Assembly: GCA_030581615.1 (NCBI GenBank)
Contig: JAKTTT010000060.1
Location: 1-64,000 of the forward strand
DNA from: Alloascoidea africana
Lineage: Eukaryota > Ascomycota > Alloascoideomycetes > Alloascoideales > Alloascoideaceae
Direction: 5' to 3'
Length of the DNA: 64,000 bases
The translations under genes and the position numbers were made by a program. This document shows, piece by piece, positions 19,289 to 30,476 of the stretch (positions are counted from its first letter, which is position 1; every line of letters begins with the position of its first letter). Under the pieces are notes generated by a model. The model was given only the letters and a program-made list of their open reading frames with translations. It did not search any database and was not told where the DNA came from.

Positions 19289-21434
19289 CCAGAAGGAAAT
19301 GTGATCGGAAATTGCATACATCTTTTTGATTTCCTATTGAAAAAAAGCCTTCTAGTTGTTGTGTTTGTGTTTGTGTTTGTTTTCATTTGGTTTTGTTGTG
19401 TTCTTACTGTTTTTTTTTGATGCAGAAACTGTTGGTGTCCCCATCCTATAGCTTGGGTTATTTATTTCACTATTTTAGACTACATCCACTTCTTCTCTCT
19501 CTGTTGTTTATTTCGGACATCATGTAAATTATTCTTTAGTGGAAGAATTAGAACTCCTTTAAAATTTTATTTCGCCTTAGTCTTTGCTCTTTATGTATAT
19601 ATCTGAAATGTAAGAGACATATGCACTAGGTAAATCTGTTCGTGAAATCAACCCAGGATGACACTAAGGTCGTGAGCTCTATACTGCTTGTAAAGCTTTC
19701 ACCAAGTAACTGAATTGAACGAGTACTGCGGGGTTACACAGCCGATCTTCTTCAATCAAGTGTCAAGTCAGAGGGCGGATTAACTATGAACTTCAACGGT
19801 TTTTCCGAAATTTCAAATACAAGGATAAGTTGGATACAAACTTCTCACCGAGAAGGACCAAATAATAGATGTTGTGACAGCTGAAAAAAGCTCTGCTTTA
19901 GATTGTTTTTAAAAAGTTCTCCCAGTATTGGGCAAAACATTTGTTCACACCGCCACCGCCCGAGGTATAATTTTTGGCCCTTTTCTTGTACCCGGAATCC
20001 CAGCAAAACGTTGAACTTAGTTTCCAATCGAGGTTTCACATTACAAAAGGATAACTGATCAGTTGGTAGATCACATCAAATAAAGACAAGGATAATCATC
20101 ACTACATTGACATTCTTAATTGTTGTTGAACAACTTAACCTTGCCTTGGTCAACGCTCATAACACACAATAAATCACAACACATACAAATCCTCAACTCG
20201 TCGGCCTTGTTAGCCGTTCGTTTAGTGATTGTTTCCCATTGGGCGTAGCATTGTTAAAGCATAACAGTCAAATGCAATTGTCTTAAATGATCATCTGGTG
20301 GGCGGAATCCCAAAACAAAAAAAACACTGACATCATCATCCTTTTACAACACCTATAACCTCAACCTTTTGCTGTGGACAAGACAAGACAAAAAAAAAAG
20401 TGTAAACCGCATCTCCCAAGAATAGAGTATTTTTTTTTAATCTCATAACGCTGACTGGGATAGCCACGGTATAACCGAATGAAGACAAGAGGTGATCCCT
20501 GGTCAGGGTATTAATCTGTTAAAGCTAATGTAATAGAATACTGTTTTAAGTTGTAACCAGAATGGCCAAGAAATGGTAATTAGCTAGCGCTAAGGGAGGC
20601 ATTTTGTGTGTTCTCTCAGGCAGACCACAGACCACAGACCACAGACCCGTCCCCTTGCAGCAGGTCAGCAACACTTTATGGATATTCTGGAACTGGACGA
20701 TGTAGATTCTCGAGAACCAGAACCGGGCGTTTTGTTTTCCCGGCATCTTAGTCCTCAAATCTCCAGCAATGACGGCGCAGAGAAAGAAAGCGAGAGCCAT
20801 TATGTCATCCTGCCCCGGAACGTGACCCGGTCATGCCACTTCCACTTCCACTTCCAAGCTGGAGCATGCGGGTGCCGGGGCGGGTGCCCGGGCGGGTGCC
20901 CGGGCGGGTGTCACTGGATGACATCATCCAGTGCCACATCTCCGACCGCCAGCCATTCACGCCTGGAAAAGAGTCTCGGAGGACTCTTGTGTTCGACACA
21001 CTCGCGAAGCTCTTGGGAACATCAGGGTCTGTCCTCAAGACCAGGCCAGGAAACGTGAACAGAGGGCGCGAGACAGACACCGTGTAGCCGCACTGGCACG
21101 CAGAGGCGAGAGGACTCGGACAGTGCAGCAGCACTCCGGGTCTTTTTCTCGGGTGAATCATACCCGTGCCGCTTTGGGCTGAGAACAACATTCGCTCCTC
21201 TTTTGTACCCTTCCATCTCTCGTTTACTCTCTCTTCTTTTCTTCCCTTCTTAAGTGCTCTACGTGCCCCGTCAGCGGTTAAAGATCCAAATATCCGATCG
21301 CTTTCTCTTAGGCGGGAACGAAGAAGAGGACTTACATGCTTATATATGAAAATATCAAGGCTCTTTCAGGCTCTCTGTCATCTTCACCACCTCACCAACC
21401 ACCTCGGAGCTACAGTACTAAACTTGGAAGCCCG
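19289..21434. other. Intergenic with short tandem repeats
   Basis: 2.1 kb without a supported gene. It holds TGTTTG repeats at about 19364-19385, ACAGACC repeats at about 20622-20648, CCACTT repeats near 20836-20856, and a GC-rich tandem GGGCGGGTGCCC unit at about 20878-20912. The 3' half is the upstream region of the yapsin-like gene. Small frames between 20546 and 21438 overlap these repeats and show no domain. Confidence 0.6.
20878..20912. repeat. GC-rich 12-bp tandem repeat
   Basis: About three copies of GGGCGGGTGCCC in an otherwise moderate-GC promoter region, about 520 bp before the yapsin-like ATG. The unit is partly self-complementary (GGGC ... GCCC). Confidence 0.85.
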
Positions 21435-23078
21435 ATGACGTCTATAACATGGATGATGATATCGTTGCTGGCCGCCTCAGCACTAGGCGACTGGGTCAAT
21501 GAAGAGTATGCCGTGGATACTTTGCCATCATTGCCCATTAAGGTCGATGGCAGAATAGCTATTGCAAACATTACACTGGGGTCCAACTACCAAAAGTTCG
21601 GCCTCATTGTGGATACAGTATCGCCCGACATTTGGGTCCTTGACAATACTGCCTTCCCCAACTGTCCACAGGATGACTCGAACAATGACTCGGAAGTTTG
21701 TGCATCATTTGGAACCTTTAGCGCCTCCAACTCAACTACTTTCCGAGAAAGCGAAATGATAGATGCGGATGGGAATCTCCATGATCATATCATAGTAAAC
21801 ACAACAAGGCTTACTGGTGTGCAATACTCGGGCTACCGTGGATTTGATCAAGCTTCATTTGAATCATACAACTCTAGCTCAAACACGGAGCTAATCAACG
21901 AACGTTTGGGCTCGGTTAGCTTTGTTCTTGTTGACTATTCAAACCGATTGACAGGCTCTTTCGGCCTCGGCCTGAACTCTTTCGGCACCAGTTTCATATC
22001 TGCCTTGAATATCGCCGGCTTATCTCCATCTCTGTCGTATTCTCTTTTTATAGACAACCTCGAGAATTCGGGAGAGATTATCTTTGGAGGCATCAAGCCT
22101 CAACACATTGCCTCCGATTTCTACGAGCTTCAGCTGCTTCCCTTAGAAGGAGAATCATCAGTTCAGTATCCCTTCATAACTCTGACTGGTGTAGGAATGA
22201 CCAGTCCTGTGGGAGAGGTTCTCCCATTAACAAATTCTAGCTTTTCCGAAGGAGTTTTGCTGGATACGAGGGCTAGTTATACCTACCTTCCAGAGTACAT
22301 CATCGTCGGTTTGGCTTATCAACTAAATGCCTTTTACATCTCAGACAAAAATAGATGGCTGCTGAATTGTTCCTATGCAACTATCAATACAACTGTTGAT
22401 TTTTATTTCTATGAGGCCAAAATAAGTGTACCCTTGAGAGAACTTATTTACCCAGCATATGGAGACGACGGCAACCAGTTATTGATAAACAATGAAACGG
22501 CTGCTTGTTACATGGCAATGACCTCCGATTCCTCGACGGGAATATCCATACTGGGCACATCTTTCCTAAGGTCTGCTTACCTAGCTGTTGATACTGTAAA
22601 TCACAAAGTCGCGATAGCTCAGTCAAATGTTAAGAATTTGACATATTACTCGCCAAATATCCAACGACATGGCGATTTAGCCGATGAATCTGAACTGGCA
22701 GAATTTTACAAGATTGATGTTACGAATCGTACTATTCCATTTGCCACTTCTATTCAAGAAACTGCAATCCCAATAGTTTCAGTAAAACCAGCCACAAACT
22801 CGCAAGAAAACGATGAAGGCAACCTAGGATACACGGTCGTTACCACTGAAGGTCAAACTTATACAATATATCGACCAGATAAATTGGGCCGATCAGCATC
22901 ATATGGTGCCGGATCACCGGAATCATCCAGCGCCCGTAGTTCAGCTCTAGCCCCAAGACTGGAGCTTTTGAGTAAGCGACAAGGACCTACCGTCGCAGGA
23001 AATCGGGAATTATTCATATTCAAAGTGCCTGTATTGGCCTTTGGACTGATTTTTGGCGTCATGTTTGTCTTGATATGA
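21435..23078 (+). CDS. GPI-anchored yapsin-like aspartyl protease homologue, altered catalytic motifs
   Basis: A 547-residue protein, with the start chosen at 21435 because it begins a clean signal peptide (MTSITWMMISLLAASALG). An earlier in-frame ATG at 21336 would bury it. The fold is pepsin-like: VDTVSPDIW at residue 60 and LDTRASYTYLP at residue 277 sit where DTGS and DTGT active-site motifs belong. Supporting blocks are SGEIIFGGI and ISILGTSFLRSAYLAVD. Many N-glycosylation sites, a Ser-rich stalk and a hydrophobic tail (VPVLAFGLIFGVMFVLI) indicate a GPI anchor at the plasma membrane or wall. Both catalytic Asp remain, but the motif Gly is replaced by Val and Arg, so activity is doubtful. 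Confidence 0.85.
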   Translation: MTSITWMMISLLAASALGDWVNEEYAVDTLPSLPIKVDGRIAIANITLGSNYQKFGLIVDTVSPDIWVLDNTAFPNCPQDDSNNDSEVCASFGTFSASNSTTFRESEMIDADGNLHDHIIVNTTRLTGVQYSGYRGFDQASFESYNSSSNTELINERLGSVSFVLVDYSNRLTGSFGLGLNSFGTSFISALNIAGLSPSLSYSLFIDNLENSGEIIFGGIKPQHIASDFYELQLLPLEGESSVQYPFITLTGVGMTSPVGEVLPLTNSSFSEGVLLDTRASYTYLPEYIIVGLAYQLNAFYISDKNRWLLNCSYATINTTVDFYFYEAKISVPLRELIYPAYGDDGNQLLINNETAACYMAMTSDSSTGISILGTSFLRSAYLAVDTVNHKVAIAQSNVKNLTYYSPNIQRHGDLADESELAEFYKIDVTNRTIPFATSIQETAIPIVSVKPATNSQENDEGNLGYTVVTTEGQTYTIYRPDKLGRSASYGAGSPESSSARSSALAPRLELLSKRQGPTVAGNRELFIFKVPVLAFGLIFGVMFVLI

Positions 23079-24231
23079 CCAAAAAGTTGGATGGCAACTT
23101 TTCTGTTATCTGCTTTTTGTTTTCCTCTTATTGATTTGCCCTTCTTTTAAAATTGTACGCTTTTTCCCCATTTTTTATGCCGTTTGACCATTAATTGACT
23201 GTACCTGCTTTTTTTTTTACTATGTCTTCTCTGTCTTTATTACCTTGTAATTATCTTTTAACTCTCTTCATTTCAAGTTTCTTTCTTGTGTTACAATCAT
23301 TGACTTCCCGAGCAGTTCTTTTTTATTTGCTTCTCAAAATTTAAAGGAAAAGGAAAAAGAAAATTTAACTTTTTTTTAGTTAACTGATTTGTTTGGTATC
23401 TTGAGCTTGTTGAACCAATTATTATTCTTTTGCTGTCTTATTCCACCAAGATTTATTTTTAGCCCGCTTTCTAATCTGCGGATTAGAATAAAGATTTTCT
23501 TACTGGTCGCGTTCACTATAGCGTTCGAGGAGGAAATCGGGCTTGGCTCTATCCATTTACTGGCCACCAAATTCAAAGAAAAGCAGGGGTTTTTAAGAGA
23601 AAAACTAAATTGACAAAAATTGAGTAGAAGGATAAGCAAAATAGTGTTCAATTCCAAAAGATGCTCTTTTTTTATTGTCTCCGCTTTGTTTGAAAAGAAT
23701 GCTAGAATATTAAAGGAAACTGATATATATGATGGAATTTGCTTGCAAAGATAACGATGATTACAGCATGCCTAAAGCTTTGGTATTAAAAATCATGTTC
23801 ATGTAATTAGTTATAGATCTTTAAGAAAATGCTTTGTTTGAAAAATGAGTAGCTCATTAGAAAGGTAATTATCCAACCGAGCTTTATTAGATTCCGTAAA
23901 ATCTCATTCTGATAACACTTACTTCGGGCAAACTAATGATAGCGTCAAGTCCCGTTATGGTCACAAACTACGTCATTCAAAGATAAAATGCTATCTAAAA
24001 TCTTCGTTTTTGCTTTGGCTGGTACCTGCTAATGATCTGAATAATCAATCCCTAAATAACAAGAAAAAAAAAACAATCAAAAACAGAACTAAAGAAAAAT
24101 TCACCGTGAGGCAATTTTTACTTGATTATTCCCATGTGCACAAATAACCCAAAAAAGAATACAAAGGACAAAATAAAAAGATAAAATTTAAAGACCATGC
24201 TATTTTAAAGCTCTCGCTTATTTCTTGGTGC
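23079..24231. other. Intergenic, convergent 3' flanks
   Basis: 1.15 kb of AT-rich, homopolymer-rich DNA between two convergent genes. The frames at 23376-23657 and 23389-23613 are antiparallel and without domain matches. No gene is supported. Confidence 0.6.
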
Positions 24232-25996
24232 TCAAGCCCACTGACCGGGACGATCATTTTCTCCCTCCTCATTTCTAGATACCATCTCATACTCTTTGTA
24301 CTGCTCCGCATCGTTTTGATCGTCTGAGCTTAGGATGCGTATAACATTGTAGGACATGATTGTGAACAGAGTAAGGATTAATCCCAGCACATTTATAAGC
24401 GATAGCTTGTCCTTAAAGATGATTACCGAAAAGACAATCGTTAGCACCTCTTTCAAAATGCCAAATATGCTTAGCGTCAAAACGCTGCTGACCTTAAGCA
24501 GTTTGAATTCCATAAAAGTCATGCAGAAAGCGAGAAACCCGGGGATCAAGACGAATAGGATAGTCATAAAGGTCCCCATATCGGTCCAAATCGGATGGTT
24601 AGAAAAGTTGTCTAGACCTTCAATTATAGACCCCAGAAAGAAAAGTACGACCGAAATTATCGGAGCAATGTAGAAAATCGTTGCAAATGGGTTTGTGGTG
24701 AAGGCATTTGTCCTCAACAAGATCTGTGTAAGAACCCATCTTAGACCACTTAAAAACGCAGAGCTTAATACTAAGAAGAAACCAACTATAAAGTCGTTTT
24801 CTATTGCACGCTCGTCGCCGCTTGAATCCGAAGACCCGCCATCGTCTCTTTCAAAAATGGCCACTAACGCTCTTTTCATAAGGGCAAGGGAGGCTGATTC
24901 TCCATCAGAATTGTCTCCACTTGGTGCCTTATGGTGGTTGTCACCATAAACCATCATAATGACTCCAACCATCATGACTCCAATTATGGAGATTAATCTT
25001 AAAGATGGTGTTTCTATTCGGAAGATAAAGCTGAAAAATAATACAAATATCAAAGAGGATGACTTGACCATTGCTAAGAGGTAAAGTTAGTTTCACTGAT
25101 AAGCAAGCTCTTTGAGGTTCACATACTGTACAAACTCAGCGAAATAAATCGCAAAGAAGCATTTCCGGCTCCTATATCTCCTCCTGTGGCAAGCGCACAA
25201 GGTGCAATTTGGGTACTTTTGAATCCCTGTGTTAATCCAAAACTCAAAATGATAAAGATTACAGAAAAAGGACTCACAGATAAAATGTCCAACCCGTCAA
25301 TAAGCAATACCACCAAAATCGTTTACTCATAGAGAACCATCCATCTCTCGTTGTCACATCACCATTTGCCGACAGGTCAGTTTCATCCATTTGCGGCCTG
25401 AATCTAGGAGCCAGCCATAGAATTGTACCAGATAAACAAAACTGAACTAGCTGATGTATACTTGTGACAAGAACAGGAAATGAAAAGTCGAGCTCGGTAT
25501 CTGAAAACATCCACTTGTTGTACAATGAGAGAGAAAGTGAAAACGTATACCATCCAAGGACATAAAGCAGTACTTCTATTGAGTGCCTGTTGATAATATC
25601 GCCAAGGTGAATATTTGAAAGCCGAAATGATTCCGAACGACGGCTCAACAGTGATGGAGATTTGGGGTCTTCTTGGGCCGAAAATGGGGACAGAGGTAAG
25701 CTATCGTCATCACTATCATCATTTTCATATGCTTTTGGGACTGCTGGGGTCTCCAGCGATAGTCTCCTTGGTAAACTGTTTGTATCGACGTTGGCTTTAT
25801 TTGGGGAATTTAGTAAGTCGATTTCACTATCGTCGTATTGCTCAAGAGTACTGGAAGCTGGATTTGTAGACGTATTCGTGTTCAATATGGTAGAAGCAGC
25901 GCCGCCTCTAGACGAGTCAATATTGTGTGGAAGGTGTACTGACCCAGAGGAAAAAGACCCAGGGCGGGCCCTCGTACCAGACTTTCTGCTGGCCAT
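24232..25996 (-). CDS. YMD8: Ymd8/SLC35C2-type sugar-nucleotide or triose-phosphate translocator family protein, three exons
   Basis: Exons 25996-25278, 25215-25127 and 25073-24232 give 549 residues. Intron 1 (62 bp) starts GTGAGT; its acceptor was chosen because AAAAG at 25216 is the phase-compatible one. Intron 2 (53 bp, GTATGT ... CTCTTAG) joins ISLSLYT to MVKSSSLIFVLFF, as in the family. About 150 hydrophilic residues precede a multi-helix transporter core with LYNKWMFSD, ALATGGDIGAGNASLRF and SGLRWVLTQILLR. S. cerevisiae Ymd8 and animal SLC35C2 share these blocks; they act in the early secretory pathway and their substrates are poorly known. The GTG-initiated extension to 26107 was rejected. 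Confidence 0.85.
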
Positions 25997-26409
25997 TCTC
26001 AACAACAAGGAAGAGGGAGCGAAAGGAAAAAAGCTTGGAGAAAGATGAAAAAATACCCTAGTTTTCGTCCAAGTACAAAAGCGTAGGTTCCTATTGCTGT
26101 AGAACACAATTCAATTATCAGGACGAGCGCACGTGTAACCGTTTGCCAAAAATCCATACATCCAAACGCAAACATTGTAATTCCTGCCTATTTGAAACTA
26201 AATAAAAATTAATGGTAATAGTAATAGCGGTGTTGGTAGTAATAAAATAAAAAGAAAATGAACAATTGTTCCAAGAAAGAGAAAGAAAAAAAGCAAGAAA
26301 AAACCAGATAAATCATGATGGCTAAGATATCAATAAAAATGGATAGGTATCAGATTATGATGATGATAAATAAAAGAAGAAATACGCCGTCAGAAGGAAA
26401 ACCAGCCCT
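25997..26409. other. Intergenic, promoter of the transporter gene and 3' flank of the acidic gene
   Basis: About 410 bp, AT-rich, with A-rich and AATAAA-type runs near 26220-26390. No gene seen. Confidence 0.6.
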
Positions 26410-28224
26410 CTAAACTCTGAATAGAGGACCCAAAGAATCCACTTCGCCAATGTCCTCAAAAATCTCCTCGAGGCTCGCGACGGTAGACTCACTAAAGAAC
26501 CCACCTCTAGTCTGTCTCATGTTTCCGATTTGAGGAAACCCAAAGTCTGAAGCTGCATTGGCACTGGATCCCCCAGCGCCTGATATTGTCGACGATGCAG
26601 AAGTTGTAGGATTAGTTCCATCAGTGAGCGTGTTCGCTCTTCTTCGCTGCTGCTGCAGTTTCTTTCTCTTTTTCAGTTTCGACCTTATCGACCTCACTGG
26701 CGTCAAGGCAAACTCATCGGCAACCCGACGGTATGGCTTTCGTGTGTTTGTATTGGGTGTCGATGATGACGAGATATTTCCGTATCTCCTGGAAAATCCA
26801 ATTGGGGATGTAAACTGCTGCAGTCCATTTTCGGCGACAAGGCCACGGTTTCTAAAAGCTGATATAGGAACCTTTCTAGCAGTCCAGAGATTGCTAAAGT
26901 TGTTGTTCCCATTGTTACCATTTGGCGTCGCGCTTTCATCTTCTTCTAATTCGCTGGTGTATATCAGGTCGTCAAGCGCCCATTCTCCAATCTCGCTGGA
27001 GCTCTCATCTCCGGAGCTTAGAGTCTTTTCCGTTCCCAGGGTGATATAGGATTGTGATTTTTGATGGTTCTTACGGCTGCTATTGTGGTGGTGGTGGTGG
27101 CCAGATTTTGGCTTCAGTATGCTTCCTCCACCGGAAGATTTTGAGCGGAGGTGGTATGCTCTGGAAGATAAAGACCTCGTGGCCAGGCCATCAATTATTC
27201 CGAAAGGGATCTTCGTCGGAGTTGTCCATGACCCCAGGGGAGGCGGCCTCGATCCATCGGTTGCAAAAGACAAAATCTCTTTTGCAGACTTGGATCCAAT
27301 GATTTTTTTCGTTGAGTTTTTTTTCAGTATGGGTAATGCTAGGTCATCATCAGTGGAGTCACCAGAATCGAATCCATCTTCTAATTCGCCATCTTCTCGG
27401 GCAGTTTTGCTACCGTGGCTCAACGAAAAAGGCGTTGATAATGTTCCTTCATTTTTTCCAGGAGTTTCCGTTAGCTCTTCGTCCTCGTCAGATGTGAAGA
27501 AGTAATCCAGTAGGTACGAGTCGTCATCATCAACATCATCATCTATTTCATTTGAGGCCTCCAAAATTTTGCTGATATAGTCATCTTGATTCATTTCCAC
27601 AAAAGGGTCATCCCAAAAAGGAATATCCTCAAAGTCTTCGTCCTCATCATATTCATAGTAATCGTCTAGTCCAGTTTTTGGAGGTTTTGGTGTGTTCTCT
27701 GCGTTTCTCAGGTCCAGGTCTCCAAGATCTTCTTCTAGTTGTGCCTGTTCAACGTCACTTACTATTTCCTTAAAGTCCTCAACGATAGCTTCCTCTTCTT
27801 CTTTTAACAATTCTCCATCTTCGTCTTCATCATTGTCCTCCGCCTCGATAACCGCTAGCAGGGCATTGTGGTCGAATTCGTCATCTTCATCTTCTTCATC
27901 GTCATCGTCGTCTTCATCTTCATCTTCTTCGTCGTCATTGAAGCCCTCGTCCACCTCTGAAACCTCAATCTGTTCATCGTCATAGTATTCGTATTCGCTT
28001 CCACTGTCTCTGATAGTGGGGATAACAAAATTTTTATCGGGTTCAAAGCCTGAACCAGCTCTGGAATTGGGCACCCTCTCTTTGTAACCTTCAAAAATGG
28101 CCTCACCGATATCTTCTTCTTCCGACTCTTCTAGCCCTTCACTCGGTGCCAGATTTCGATGTAAAAACGAGGATATACTCTTTCCGCCGTGTTCCGGAAA
28201 GTCAAAAGGATCTCTCGCTGCCAT
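26410..28224 (-). CDS. Acidic nuclear-type protein, possibly Ifh1/Crf1-like
   Basis: A 604-residue protein with an ATG start. Residues of about 80-200 are dominated by Asp and Glu, including runs of DDDDEEDEDDE. Blocks outside the low complexity are SYLLDYFFTSDEDEE (about 240), LWTARKVPISAFRNRGL (about 445) and the C-terminal SLEEIFEDIGEVDSLGPLF. Basic KKRKK clusters suggest nuclear import. The combination of an acidic region and a VPI.AFR-type block recalls Ifh1/Crf1, the Fhl1-binding regulators of ribosomal protein genes, but this is recalled similarity only and weak. It diverges from GTB1, and the shared promoter holds a perfect Rap1-type site at 28368-28380. Confidence 0.55.
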   Translation of the reverse strand: MAARDPFDFPEHGGKSISSFLHRNLAPSEGLEESEEEDIGEAIFEGYKERVPNSRAGSGFEPDKNFVIPTIRDSGSEYEYYDDEQIEVSEVDEGFNDDEEDEDEDDDDDEEDEDDEFDHNALLAVIEAEDNDEDEDGELLKEEEEAIVEDFKEIVSDVEQAQLEEDLGDLDLRNAENTPKPPKTGLDDYYEYDEDEDFEDIPFWDDPFVEMNQDDYISKILEASNEIDDDVDDDDSYLLDYFFTSDEDEELTETPGKNEGTLSTPFSLSHGSKTAREDGELEDGFDSGDSTDDDLALPILKKNSTKKIIGSKSAKEILSFATDGSRPPPLGSWTTPTKIPFGIIDGLATRSLSSRAYHLRSKSSGGGSILKPKSGHHHHHNSSRKNHQKSQSYITLGTEKTLSSGDESSSEIGEWALDDLIYTSELEEDESATPNGNNGNNNFSNLWTARKVPISAFRNRGLVAENGLQQFTSPIGFSRRYGNISSSSTPNTNTRKPYRRVADEFALTPVRSIRSKLKKRKKLQQQRRRANTLTDGTNPTTSASSTISGAGGSSANAASDFGFPQIGNMRQTRGGFFSESTVASLEEIFEDIGEVDSLGPLFRV

Positions 28225-28449
28225 CTTAACGCATTTGTGTGTTCCAGATACTGAAAAAAAGAGCTTTTTTTTTCGTTTCTATTACTACGCCTAGAGCATC
28301 GACTTACATAAACATCCGTCCACCCAATGGCACAAAAGCGAAAAACTGAAAAGTCTGTTTGATGCACACACCCGTACACCCCTGTGAATGAGGTGGCCAC
28401 TTTCCTCTGGAGTTGAGCATCACAAGAAGTTTGTCAATTGCAGAAAAGA
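28225..28449. promoter_or_regulatory. Divergent promoter with Rap1-consensus site (28368-28380)
   Basis: 225 bp between the acidic-protein gene and GTB1. The 13-mer ACACCCGTACACC matches the published Rap1 consensus ACACCCRYACAYM at every position. It lies 69 bp before the GTB1 ATG. The identical 13-mer occurs before HUS1. Confidence 0.6.
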
Positions 28450-30476
28450 ATGGTGTCGCTGGCAAGAAATGTAATAGGGCTGGCCCTGTTATCTTTGACT
28501 GGTCCTGTGCTGGCACATTCCGAGCCTGTGGTCGGCGTGGCTCCTAAGGGTAAGGTTTTGTCAGCTCAAGGCTTGCTTCATAGAGCTACTAACGAAGAGT
28601 GCAAGATCATCACAAGTATCAACCAGACGCAAGTAACAAGTGGCATTGCCTTTCAGATCCTACAATTGAGCTGGATTTTGACAAGGTCAATGATGACTAC
28701 TGCGATTGTCCTGATGGTTCAGATGAGCCCGGTACCTCTGCCTGTCGAAATGGGCACTTTTACTGCGAGAACAAGGGGTTCCGCCCAGCTTATATAGACT
28801 CGTTTAAAGTAAACGATGGCATTTGCGATTACGACGTTTGCTGCGATGGGTCAGATGAGTGGTTTGAAGGCTCTGGCGTTGAGTGTCCTAGCATTTGCGA
28901 TCAGGTTGCAAAGCGTTTTAAAGATGATTACGAGAGTGAAAAGAAGAATGTTCTAAAGGGAATTGCGGCGAGAGAAAAGCTCCGCCAAGAGGCATTGAAA
29001 ATCCAGCAGGGTATCATCACTGATCTGAAACTTAAGGAAGAGGAACTGAAAAAGGCCAACGAAGAATTGGCCCAGATTGAGGAAAAGCTGACGAGCGCTC
29101 GGGGATCAGCTGAAAATGTTGCTCATAATAAGCCTATAGCAGAACTTGTCTCAGAGGAATTGGCTCAATTGAAGTTGGAATTCAGTCAGTACAAAACTGA
29201 AGTAGATGCCAATGATGATTTTAAGTATCTCAGCACAATTCTAGATGAATTGGTTGAGAATCACAACCCGAATGTGAATGATGTTGCAGTAGCAAAGGCT
29301 GTTGAAGAATGGGGAATATACTCCGCCGGTTCTTCAAAATTCCCTACATTTTCGTTTGGATATGAATCTTTATTTGACGAGTTGCAAAGTTCTATCGTTG
29401 ACTTAGATTCTCTCAAATCTACAGATGCCATCGAAACTGAAAAGACAAAAATATCACAGCTTTTAAAACAATTGAAGGACAAATCAGAGTCATTTGTGAA
29501 TACCATCGGTAGCCGTAACGAGGAATTGAAACCTATCGAAGCAATATTGGATGCTTTAAGTCTCGATTATAATCCGAACTTTAATGACGGTGCCGTAAAG
29601 AAAGCAGTCAAGTCGTATGAAGAATATCAGGAAGTGAAAGAAAATGAACTGAGAGACAACAACCACGTTCTCGATATTTTGGAGAAGGTAGAAGCACTGG
29701 TACAAGAATTTGTTCCTTCCACCGTAGATGAGTCTGAGTCGCAGGACCAATATCAGGAAGAGGAAGTTGTTTCAGATGTTAACTTAAGCCTTGGTGATAA
29801 GCTTTTAGACTACTTCAACTCATTGCTAGATGCCTTTTTGGGAGTACCAGATACGAAAAAGAGCTCTTCCAAATCTGCTTCAAAAACTAAAAATGCTTTA
29901 GTTGAAAAGCTGGAAAAACAACAGGGAAACTCTCAGAAGACGGTTGACGATTTGAAATCAGATGTTGAAACGCTGAAACAAGATCTGGAAGATGGCGAAG
30001 AGCGATTTGGCCCCGACCAAATTTTCCGCGCTGTTGAAAACAAATGCATCACGAAGAAGATTAGTGGGTATGACTACCAATTTTGCTTCTTGGGCGACTT
30101 GATGCAGATCGGTGGTGGCCATAACTCAAGAATTGGATCCTTCAAAAGTCTTGAGATGGTCAGGTTAGGTCACGGTAATAGCCCTATAGCGAACAAACCC
30201 CGACTCTTTAAACTGAAGTACGAGAATGGTTTGAAGTGTTGGAATGGCCCGGTAAGACGTGGAGACGCGGAAATTGTGTGTGGATTAGAGGATGAAATTA
30301 TCTCTGTCTCAGAACCAGAAAAGTGCGAGTATTTATTCAAGATCAAAAGTCCAATAGCTTGTTTCCCAGAGTTGGGAAACAAGTTTAGAGGAAGCTGGAA
30401 AGACCAGTTGAGCGCACCATTGATACAAGTCCAAGATCAAAAAGTGGATTCAAGGCTTGTACATGATGAGTTATAA
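28450..30476 (+). CDS. GTB1: Glucosidase II beta subunit, two exons
   Basis: Exons 28450-28549 and 28606-30476 give 656 residues. Intron 28550-28605 has GTAAGG, a perfect TACTAAC at 28587-28593, then GCAAG. Exon 1 encodes the signal peptide (MVSLARNVIGLALLSLTG) and VVGVAPK. Exon 2 carries LDL-receptor class A repeats (NDDYCDCPDGSDEPGTSAC, NDGICDYDVCCDGSDEW), a long coiled coil, and an MRH lectin domain (about 500-610, with KCITKKISGYDYQFCFL and YLFKIKSPIACF). The protein ends VHDEL, an ER retrieval signal. It partners the alpha catalytic subunit in trimming N-glycan glucoses. S. cerevisiae Gtb1 has a shorter N-terminal region, so this is the fuller form. Confidence 0.95.
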
